From assembly GCA_031404155.1 (NCBI GenBank), contig JANNGZ010000408.1, positions 1 through 6,798 on the forward strand: a stretch of DNA of 6,798 bases, written 5' to 3'. The stretch comes from JANNGZ01 sp031404155 (lineage in GTDB: Bacteria > Pseudomonadota > Gammaproteobacteria > Burkholderiales > Burkholderiaceae_C). The translations under genes and the position numbers were made by a program. The notes beneath the pieces were generated by a model, which did no database searches, was not told the origin of the DNA, and worked only from the letters and a program-made list of their open reading frames with translations. Shown piece by piece: positions 1-5,241 of this stretch; position 1 is the stretch's first letter, and every line of letters begins with the position of its first letter.

Positions 1-28
1 GGGCTGATCCGTCGTTGCAAAGCCTCGC

Positions 29-54
29 TGTGCCGCCCGGCACAACTGCGTTTT
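29..54 (+). terminator. Possible hairpin terminator or regulatory hairpin
   Basis: A perfect 6-base-pair stem (29-34 with 39-44) with a GCCC loop is followed, seven bases later, by TTTT at 51-54. The spacing and short T-run are poor for an intrinsic terminator. It could equally be an operator or chance in GC-rich DNA. Confidence 0.2.
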
Positions 55-116
55 GCGCCTAGGCTGAGCCCCTTTGCAGGCCCAACGCGGGCCCGACCCA
101 AAGCCCGACAGCCTCC

Positions 117-124
117 TAGACAAT
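117..124 (+). promoter_or_regulatory. Candidate -10 element of the ABC operon
   Basis: TAGACAAT lies 10 bases before the ATG at 135 and can be read as TAGACA or GACAAT, a partial match to TATAAT. No convincing -35 box is visible at the right distance. If it is real, transcription would start within a few bases of the ATG, giving a very short leader. That would fit the absence of a Shine-Dalgarno sequence before this gene. Confidence 0.25.
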
Positions 125-134
125 CCCACCGCCG

Positions 135-782
135 ATGCTGCACCTGCACCAACTCTCCAAGCGCTACGACACCAGCCTGGTGTTCGAGCACGTCGACCTT
201 GACGCGTCGGGCGGCGAGGTGCTCGCGATCCTCGGCGAGTCCGGGGTCGGCAAGTCGACACTGCTGAACGTGATCGCCGGGCTCGACAGCGCGAGCAGCG
301 GCTCGGTGGTCGTGGCCGGCACAGATCTCTCGACGCTGAACGAGCGGCAGCTGGCGCTGTGGCGGCGTGCGCACCTCGGCTTCGTCTTCCAGGCCTTTCA
401 TTTGCTGCCGCACCTGAGCGTGGCGCAGAACGTGGCCTTGCCGCTGCTGCTGCTCGGTGCGCGCGACGACGCGCGTGTGGCGCAGATGCTCGGCGCGGTC
501 GGCCTCGCCGGCTTCGAGCTCCGCGCCCCGCGCACGCTGTCGGGCGGGCAGTTGCAGCGGGTCGCGATTGCGCGCGCGCTGGTGCACCGGCCGGCGCTGG
601 TGCTGGCTGACGAACCCACCGGCAACCTCGACGCCAAGACCGCCGACGCGGTGCTCGACCTGCTGGTGGCGCAGGCGCGCGAACACCAGGCCACCTGCCT
701 GCTGGTGACCCACTCCAGCGCCGCTGCCGCGCGTGCCGACCGCGCGCTGCGGCTTACGCCCGAGGGCATGGTGGTGGCCTGA
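135..782 (+). CDS. ABC transporter ATP-binding protein, LolD/MacB (AttE-like) type
   Basis: This 215-residue cytosolic ATPase should power the permease encoded next to it. All hallmarks of a working ABC nucleotide-binding domain are present: Walker A GESGVGKS at residues 34-41, Q-loop Gln86 in FVFQAFHLLP, signature LSGGQ at 135-139, Walker B LVLAD at 155-159 with catalytic Glu160, D-loop GNLD at 163-166 and switch His193. The length and the pattern around the Q-loop and 'ADEPTGNLD' are typical of the LolD/FtsE/MacB branch, which pairs with FtsX-type permeases rather than with channel-forming importers. The ATG at 135 has no Shine-Dalgarno sequence, but the protein begins exactly where family members do (LxxLSKRY), so the start is credible. 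The stop is followed after 19 bases by the permease start, indicating an operon. By analogy with the AttEFGH cluster it would be AttE. Its substrate cannot be told from the sequence. Confidence 0.93.
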   Translation: MLHLHQLSKRYDTSLVFEHVDLDASGGEVLAILGESGVGKSTLLNVIAGLDSASSGSVVVAGTDLSTLNERQLALWRRAHLGFVFQAFHLLPHLSVAQNVALPLLLLGARDDARVAQMLGAVGLAGFELRAPRTLSGGQLQRVAIARALVHRPALVLADEPTGNLDAKTADAVLDLLVAQAREHQATCLLVTHSSAAAARADRALRLTPEGMVVA

Positions 783-790
783 ACATGACT

Positions 791-794
791 GAGG
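791..794 (+). promoter_or_regulatory. Ribosome binding site of the permease gene
   Basis: GAGG lies 7 bases before the ATG at 802. This supports 802 as the start, over the out-of-frame ATG at 785 and the in-frame ATG at 832. Confidence 0.6.
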
Positions 795-801
795 TCTTGC
801 G

Positions 802-3800
802 ATGTCCGCCGCCCGCATTCCGACGCAGCCGATGACCCCGGCAAGCCCACCGCTGCGCGGGGCGCTGCCCGGCCTGCTCGCGGCGCTGAGCCTGCCCGAA
901 TGGCGCCACCACCCGTGGCGCCACGCGGTGGCGTTGCTGGCGGTGGCGCTCGGCGTGGCGCTGGCGTTTGCGGTGCACTTGATCAACAGCTCGGCGCTTG
1001 AAGAATTCGGCGCCGCGGTGCGCGCGGCCAACGGCGAGCCCGACCTGAGCCTGCGCTGCGCGCGGCGCGAGGGTTGCAGCGACACGCTGTTCGAGCCTGT
1101 GGCGCTGCTGCCCGGGGTGCGCGTGGCCAGCCCGGTGGTGGAGCTCGACAGCCAGGCGCTGCTCGACGCCGGCGGCGGTCAGGACGGCGGCAGCGACCGC
1201 GTTGCGGCCGGCGCATCGCGGCAGGCCTTGCGGGTGCTCGGCATCGACGCGTTGAGCGTCGCTGAGGTGGCACCGATGCTGATGCCAAGGGTTGCGGACA
1301 CTGCCGGTGCCGCCCGTGCCCCTTCGCCGCTCGAGCCCCAGGCCATCTTCCTCAACCCCGCGGCGATGAGGTCGCTGCGCGCGTCGCCGCCGCCCGTCAC
1401 CGCGCCGGTCACCGCGCCCGTCATGCCACCCGTCGCGCCGCCGCTCACGCTGCACATCGGCAGCGGCCTGGCCAGCACACCCTTCGAAGTGGCCGGCAGT
1501 GTTGCGGCGGCCGGTCCGCCGCTGGCGGTGATCGACATCGCCGCCGCGCAGGACCGCTTCGGCTTCAGCGGCCGGCTCTCGCGCATCGACCTGCGGCTGG
1601 AGCCCGGCTTCACGCCCGAACAACGGTCCGCCCTCGACGCGCTGCTGCGCGACGGCTGGAGCGTCGGCGCGCCGGACGTGGCGCAGGCGCGGCTGTCGAA
1701 CGTGTCGCGCGCCTACCGGGTCAACCTCACCGTGCTCGCGCTGGTGGCGCTGTTCGTCGGCGCATTTCTGGTGTTCTCGGTGCTCGCCTTGTCGGTGGCG
1801 CAACGCACCCCGGCCTTTGCGCTGCTCGGCGTGCTCGGCCTCTCGGCGCGCGAGCGGCAGGCCTTGGTGCTCGCGGAATGTGCGCTGCTCGGGTTGGCCG
1901 GCAGCGTCATCGGCCTGGCCGCCGGCACCGGCCTCGCGGCACTGGCCTTGCAGTTGCTGGCGGGGGACCTCGGCGGCGGCTTCTTCCCTGGCATCGCACC
2001 GCCGCTGGCGTTTTCTTGGCCTGCCGCCGGGCTGTTCGGCCTGCTCGGCGTGGCCGCGGCGATGGCCGGCGGCTGGCTGCCGGCGCGCCAGGCCGCGGCC
2101 CTTGCACCGGCGCAGGCGCTCAAGGGCCTCGGCGGCACCGCGATGCCGGCATTGCCGCGCGCTTTGCCGCCGGCCTTGCTCGGCGCCGGTGTGCTGCTCG
2201 CGCTGCTGCCGCCGGTGCACGGCCTTCCGCTCGCGGCCTATGGCGCGGTGGCGCTGCTGCTGCTCGGTGGCATCGCCGCGGTGCCGGTGATGGTGGACCT
2301 GCTGCTCGCGCCATTTGGTGCCCCCAAGGCCGCCGCTTCGCGGCGTCCGCCCCCCCAAGGGGGAGCAAGGAAACTTGGGGCGGCCCGGCGTTTCCTTGAG
2401 CGCCCCGCCGTGTCGCCGCTGGCGCTGCTGGCAGTGCAGCGGGCGCGGCATGAACGGCATGCCGCCACCATTGCCGTGGCCTCGGTGGTGGCGAGCCTGA
2501 GCCTGGCGGTGGCCTTGACCGTGATGGTGGCGAGCTTTCGCGCCGGGGTGTCGCAGTGGCTCGACACGGTGCTGCCGGCCGACCTGTACGCACGCACCTC
2601 GCTGAGCAGCGCCGCCAGCGACAGCGCCTTCCTGCCGCGCGAGATCGTGGCGCAGGCCGCCACCCTCCCCGGCGTGCGCGCGGTGCAGGGCACCCGGGTG
2701 CGCGCGCTGGTGCTCGACCCCGCGCAGCCTACGGTGGCCTTGCTCGCGCGGCCGCTCGGCGACCCGGCGCGCATGCTGCCGTTGATCGACGCGCCGTCGT
2801 CGCCTTCGCCGCCTTCGCCGCCTTCGCTGACTTTGCCGGCAGCGCCACCATCGCCACCGTTGTCGCCATCGCCACCGTTGTCGCAATCGTCATCGGCGCC
2901 GCCGACACCCGGTGCAGCGGCGCCTGCGGGTGATGAGAACAAGGCGCTCGGCCCCGAGATCGGTGTCTATGTCAGCGAAGCGGTGGTGGCACTGTACGGC
3001 GCTACGGCGGGCTCGCAGCTGCTGCTGCCGATCGGCCGCGATGCCCAGGGCGTGCCGGTGCGGGTGCTCGGCGTGTGGCGCGACTACGCGCGCCAGTTCG
3101 GCGCGATCGCGATCGACGACACCGCCTACCGCGCGCTCACCGGCGACGAGCGCATCAACGACCTGGCGTTCTGGCTCGCGCCCGGTGCGGATATGGAGGC
3201 GGTGCAGCGCGAAGTGCGCGCGTTGGCGCAGCGTCTCGCCGCAGCAAGGCCGGGCAAGCCGCCGGGCAACGGTGGCAGTGCATCGAGTAACGCAGGCGTT
3301 GCAGCCAGAGGCACTGGCGCCACCACGGGCGCCACCGAACCCGCCGCCATCGCGCTCGAGTTTGCCCAGGCCGGGCAGATCCGCGCGCTCTCGCTGCGCA
3401 TCTTCGACCGCAGCTTTGCGGTCACCTACTGGCTGCAGGCGGTGGCGGTAGGCATCGGGCTGTTCGGCATCGCGGCGAGTTTCTCGGCGCAGGTGCTGGC
3501 GCGGCGGCGCGAGTTCGGCTTGCTGGTGCACCTGGGGCTGACACGAGCGCAGATCGTCGGCGTGGTCGCCGGTGAAGGCGCCGCGTGGACCGCGGCCGGC
3601 ACGCTCGTCGGGCTGCTGCTTGGGTTGGCGGTGGCGGTGGTGCTGGTGCATGTGGTGAACCCGCAGAGCTTTCACTGGACGATGGACCTGGTGCTGCCCT
3701 GGGCCCGCCTCGCCGCCCTGAGCGCCGCGGTGCTGGTGGCCGGCAGTGCCACCGCGGCGTTGAGCGCACGCAGCGCCGCCGCGCAGGACGCGGTGCTCGC

Positions 3801-3819
3801 GGTGAAGGAGGATTGGTGA
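802..3819 (+). CDS. FtsX/MacB-family ABC permease, ten membrane segments, AttF/AttG-like
   Basis: This 1005-residue inner-membrane protein is the partner of the preceding ATPase. I read ten hydrophobic segments in a YbbP-like duplicated layout: about 41-60, 308-332, 356-386, 405-424, 455-473 and 479-502 in the first part, then 553-577, 873-895, 917-950 and 969-990. Large periplasmic loops lie at about 61-305 and 578-870. The cytosolic turns after segments 2 and 8 (VAQRTPAFALLGVLGLS at 332 onward, ARRREFGLLVHLGLT at 900 onward) match the FtsX-domain pattern of basic residues followed by 'LGL(S/T)'. Such proteins usually run to about 800-850 residues. The excess here comes from low-complexity loop insertions (199-213, 664-712, 817-847) and a basic stretch at 507-530 encoded by a REP-like palindrome. 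A GAGG ribosome site supports the start, and the stop overlaps the next ATG by one base. No frameshift is seen. The two halves may correspond to separate AttF and AttG permeases elsewhere; that is inference. Confidence 0.9.
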   Translation: MSAARIPTQPMTPASPPLRGALPGLLAALSLPEWRHHPWRHAVALLAVALGVALAFAVHLINSSALEEFGAAVRAANGEPDLSLRCARREGCSDTLFEPVALLPGVRVASPVVELDSQALLDAGGGQDGGSDRVAAGASRQALRVLGIDALSVAEVAPMLMPRVADTAGAARAPSPLEPQAIFLNPAAMRSLRASPPPVTAPVTAPVMPPVAPPLTLHIGSGLASTPFEVAGSVAAAGPPLAVIDIAAAQDRFGFSGRLSRIDLRLEPGFTPEQRSALDALLRDGWSVGAPDVAQARLSNVSRAYRVNLTVLALVALFVGAFLVFSVLALSVAQRTPAFALLGVLGLSARERQALVLAECALLGLAGSVIGLAAGTGLAALALQLLAGDLGGGFFPGIAPPLAFSWPAAGLFGLLGVAAAMAGGWLPARQAAALAPAQALKGLGGTAMPALPRALPPALLGAGVLLALLPPVHGLPLAAYGAVALLLLGGIAAVPVMVDLLLAPFGAPKAAASRRPPPQGGARKLGAARRFLERPAVSPLALLAVQRARHERHAATIAVASVVASLSLAVALTVMVASFRAGVSQWLDTVLPADLYARTSLSSAASDSAFLPREIVAQAATLPGVRAVQGTRVRALVLDPAQPTVALLARPLGDPARMLPLIDAPSSPSPPSPPSLTLPAAPPSPPLSPSPPLSQSSSAPPTPGAAAPAGDENKALGPEIGVYVSEAVVALYGATAGSQLLLPIGRDAQGVPVRVLGVWRDYARQFGAIAIDDTAYRALTGDERINDLAFWLAPGADMEAVQREVRALAQRLAAARPGKPPGNGGSASSNAGVAARGTGATTGATEPAAIALEFAQAGQIRALSLRIFDRSFAVTYWLQAVAVGIGLFGIAASFSAQVLARRREFGLLVHLGLTRAQIVGVVAGEGAAWTAAGTLVGLLLGLAVAVVLVHVVNPQSFHWTMDLVLPWARLAALSAAVLVAGSATAALSARSAAAQDAVLAVKEDW
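1396..1440 (+). repeat. 12-base imperfect tandem repeat (periplasmic Val/Pro stretch)
   Basis: The units are GTCACCGCGCCG (1396-1407), GTCACCGCGCCC (1408-1419), the diverged GTCATGCCACCC (1420-1431) and a partial unit to 1440. They encode V-T-A-P, V-T-A-P, V-M-P-P and V-A-P at permease residues 199-213, in the first periplasmic loop. The unit length keeps the reading frame. Confidence 0.7.
2321..2390. repeat. REP-like palindromic element inside the permease gene
   Basis: A compact nested palindrome lies within the coding sequence. An outer stem pairs CCCCAAG (2322-2328) with CTTGGGG (2374-2380). Inside are a hairpin CGCCGC-TTC-GCGGCG (2331-2345) and a second one formed by the C-run 2350-2356 and the G-run 2359-2363. 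The right end reads CTTGGGGCGGCCCGGCG. From memory, this combination resembles short dispersed palindromes that are common between genes in Comamonadaceae and related Burkholderiales. Here it is translated into a Pro/Arg/Gly/Ala-rich stretch (permease residues about 507-530) in the cytosolic linker between the two halves, a place where an in-frame insertion would be tolerated. The secondary structure is seen directly; membership in a repeat family is recognition from memory and unverified. Confidence 0.65.
2791..2937 (+). repeat. Low-complexity Pro/Ser-rich region built on tandem repeats
   Basis: The stretch encodes permease residues 664-712, almost only Pro, Ser, Ala, Leu and Thr, in the second large periplasmic loop. 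It contains three perfect 9-base units CGCCTTCGC (2801-2827) and two perfect 18-base units CCATCGCCACCGTTGTCG (2848-2865 and 2866-2883). All units are multiples of three, so copy-number change would lengthen or shorten the linker without breaking the frame. A flexible spacer in the periplasmic domain is the likely physical effect. Confidence 0.85.
3250..3342 (+). repeat. Gly/Ala/Ser/Thr-rich spacer in the permease
   Basis: Permease residues 817-847 form a third low-complexity stretch just before the second-half membrane block, within the periplasmic loop. It includes the short direct repeat GGCGCCACC at two places around 3318-3340. It looks like an unstructured insertion relative to ordinary FtsX-family proteins. 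Confidence 0.5.
3805..3811 (+). promoter_or_regulatory. Strong ribosome binding site that sets the AttH-like start
   Basis: AAGGAGG is a near-perfect Shine-Dalgarno sequence 7 bases before the ATG at 3819. It lies within the last codons of the permease gene. It rules in 3819 as the start rather than the much earlier in-frame ATG at 3585, and the TGATG stop/start overlap implies translational coupling. Confidence 0.9.
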
Positions 3820-5045
3820 TGCGGCGGCGCGCCTGGCTGCTCGCAGCGTCGGCGGCTTGGGCGACATCGCGCACGGCGCTGGCCGCGGCACCGGGCCCGG
3901 CTTCGGGTGCAGCGTCTGCGGCCTCCGCGGGATCCGCGTCCGCCACCGCTTCCGCCGCAAGCTCGCCTTCGGCTGCGATTTCGCCTGCTGACACGCCCGC
4001 GCCCGAGATGCGACCGCGCCCGCTGGCGTTCCCGCGCGACCACGGCGCGCACGTGGCCTACGCCATCGAATGGTGGTACGCCACCGGCTGGCTGCGCGGC
4101 GCATCCGGCGACGATCTGTGCGGCTTCCAGCTCACCTTTTTTCGCGCGCGCACCGGCCTCGGCGAGCGCAGCAGCAGCCGCTTCGCGCCGCGCCAGCTGC
4201 TGTTTGCGCATGCGGCGATCACCGACTTGCGCGCCGGCCGTTTGCTGCATGCACAACGCGTGCAGCGCTGGAGCGGCGACGAGGCCGCGGCGCTGGCGGC
4301 CGCTTCGGCCAACGACACGCGGGTGAACCTGCGCGATTGGCAACTGGCGCGCGAACCCCATGGGGGGTACCGCGCGCGGCTGCTGAACGCCGACGCTGCC
4401 GCCGATGCCCGATTCGGCTTTGCCCTCACGCTCACGCCCACCCAGGGGCTGCTGTTGCACGGCGACGCGGGCTTTTCGCGCAAGGGGCCCGAGCCTTCGC
4501 AGGCGAGCCACTACTACAGCCAGCCGCAGTTGGAGGTGAGCGGCGAGCTGCAACGCGCAGGCGGCCAGCAGCGCATGCGCGGCCGCGCTTGGCTCGACCA
4601 CGAGTGGAGCCAGGCACCCCTGCCGCGCGGCGCGGTGGGCTGGGACTGGATCGGCATCAACCTGGACGACGGCGCCGCGCTGATGGCCTTTGTGCTGCGC
4701 CGTGCCGATGGCAGTGCGCTCTGGGCCGGCGGTACCCACCGGGGAGCGAACGGCCACGTCCGCGTGTTCCGCCACGACGAGGTCCGCTTCACACCCGGCC
4801 GCCGCTGGGCCAGCCCGGCCACGCGGGCGAGCTACCCGGTGCAGTGGCGAGTCCAGACGCCTGCCGGCAGCTTCGAGGTGTGGGCACTGCTCGACGCGCA
4901 GGAACTCGACAGCCGCGGCTCCACCGGCGCGGTGTACTGGGAGGGTTTGAGCGAGCTGCGTGACGCGCCGAGCGGCCGCCGCGTCGGCCTGGGCTACCTG
5001 GAGATGACCGGCTACGCGGCGCCGCTGCGGCTGCCCGGTGCGTGA
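3819..5045 (+). CDS. Exported AttH-like lipocalin-fold protein (CrtC/AttH family)
   Basis: This 408-residue protein is predicted to act in the periplasm. The N-terminus MRRRAWLLAASAAW followed by TALA is a signal peptide, with likely cleavage near residue 22. Its RRxWLL is only a weak Tat-like match, and there is no lipobox cysteine. An Ala/Ser/Pro-rich spacer (about 23-65) precedes the folded part. Family motifs appear in order: EWWYATGWL at 84-92, HYYSQPQLEV at 231-240, LDHEWS at 259-264, GWDWIGINLDDG at 274-285, ELD at 362-364, YWEGL at 373-377 and GYLEMTGY at 392-399. These mark the two-domain calycin family that includes AttH and, distantly, carotenoid 1,2-hydratase CrtC. A related Nitrosomonas structure, from memory, showed paired lipocalin-like barrels and a suggested lipid-related role. 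Linkage to the ABC genes argues for a substrate-binding or processing partner of the transporter rather than a carotenoid enzyme. No carotenoid gene is present in the window. The substrate is unknown. Confidence 0.9.
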   Translation: MRRRAWLLAASAAWATSRTALAAAPGPASGAASAASAGSASATASAASSPSAAISPADTPAPEMRPRPLAFPRDHGAHVAYAIEWWYATGWLRGASGDDLCGFQLTFFRARTGLGERSSSRFAPRQLLFAHAAITDLRAGRLLHAQRVQRWSGDEAAALAAASANDTRVNLRDWQLAREPHGGYRARLLNADAAADARFGFALTLTPTQGLLLHGDAGFSRKGPEPSQASHYYSQPQLEVSGELQRAGGQQRMRGRAWLDHEWSQAPLPRGAVGWDWIGINLDDGAALMAFVLRRADGSALWAGGTHRGANGHVRVFRHDEVRFTPGRRWASPATRASYPVQWRVQTPAGSFEVWALLDAQELDSRGSTGAVYWEGLSELRDAPSGRRVGLGYLEMTGYAAPLRLPGA

Positions 5046-5075
5046 GCAACGGCTGAGCGATGCTTGAGCGAGCGG
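5043..5075 (+). repeat. Three 11-base units starting with TGAGC
   Basis: TGAGC recurs at 5043, 5054 and 5065 with exact 11-base spacing. The first copy overlaps the AttH-like stop codon. Only the first five or six bases of each unit are conserved. It may be a weak repeat or chance. Confidence 0.35.
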
Positions 5076-5128
5076 CGCGGCGCCGGTGCCGCCAAGACGC
5101 GCGCGTGGGTTGGCTGGGGGCCGCCAGG

Positions 5129-5167
5129 GTCCGGCACCGGCGTCCGGCGCCACCGTCCGCCACCGGC
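5129..5167 (+). repeat. Three 13-base imperfect direct repeats
   Basis: The units are GTCCGGCACCGGC (5129-5141), GTCCGGCGCCACC (5142-5154) and GTCCGCCACCGGC (5155-5167), back to back without gaps. They share GTCCG and a CACC-like core. They could be binding sites for a regulator of the downstream gene, or a small decaying tandem duplication. Confidence 0.55.
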
Positions 5168-5212
5168 GAGTGGCGCCGCTGAACGACCCGGGGGGACTGG
5201 CGCCGGAAAGTG

Positions 5213-5234
5213 GGGGCATCCAGCCCCATAGACT
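5213..5234 (+). promoter_or_regulatory. Hairpin plus candidate -10 box before the exporter gene
   Basis: A perfect GGGGC-ATCCA-GCCCC stem-loop (5213-5227) is followed at once by TAGACT (5229-5234), a four-of-six match to the -10 consensus, 7 bases before the ATG at 5242. There is no good -35 box. If used, the transcript would begin at or next to the start codon, in keeping with the missing Shine-Dalgarno sequence. Confidence 0.3.
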
Positions 5235-5241
5235 CGCCTCC

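Larger units (their letters stand above)
1..134. other. Non-coding leader upstream of the ABC operon
   Basis: No coding region can be supported here. The stretch holds a 6-base-pair hairpin (TGTGCC at 29-34, loop GCCC, GGCACA at 39-44). An outer 7-base inverted repeat surrounds it (TGCAAAG at 16-22 and CTTTGCA at 72-78). The hairpin has no clean T-run after it, only TTTT at 51-54, so it is a weak terminator candidate for an unseen upstream gene, or part of a regulatory region. A TAGACAAT stretch at 117-124 could be a -10 box for the operon. Confidence 0.5.
5046..5241. other. Repeat-rich intergenic region before the exporter gene
   Basis: No gene is supported here. The stretch holds the tail of the 11-base repeats, a GCGGC/GCCGC hairpin (5077-5081 with 5088-5092), a 10-base palindrome ACGCGCGCGT (5097-5106), three 13-base imperfect direct repeats (5129-5167), and a GGGGC-ATCCA-GCCCC hairpin (5213-5227) just before a possible -10 box. 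None of the hairpins is followed by a T-run, so no intrinsic terminator can be claimed. The region probably separates the operon from the next transcription unit. Confidence 0.6.

Noticed and set aside
2321..2390. Frameshift or pseudogene at the palindromic insertion
   Set aside because: The frame stays open through the element, and expected permease features continue on both sides.
754..2886. A 710-codon open frame on the minus strand opposite the permease
   Set aside because: Its translation is an Arg/Gln/His-rich string without any domain and it lies opposite a clear ten-segment permease. Long antisense open frames are expected in DNA this GC-rich.
3585..3818. Upstream in-frame ATG at 3585 as the start of the AttH-like protein
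   Set aside because: It would overlap the permease by more than 230 bases and put a low-complexity stretch before a good signal peptide. A strong Shine-Dalgarno sequence and stop/start overlap favour 3819.
3819..5045. Authentic carotenoid 1,2-hydratase (crtC)
   Set aside because: The family is shared, but the operon partners are ABC transporter genes and no carotenoid gene is in view. AttH-like is the safer name.
5077..5106. Intrinsic terminator after the AttH-like gene
   Set aside because: The hairpin is short and is followed by AAGACGCGCG rather than a T-run.
5129..5167. CRISPR array or replication iterons
   Set aside because: The units are adjacent without spacers, only 13 bases long, imperfect and three in number. 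No cas or replication gene is near.
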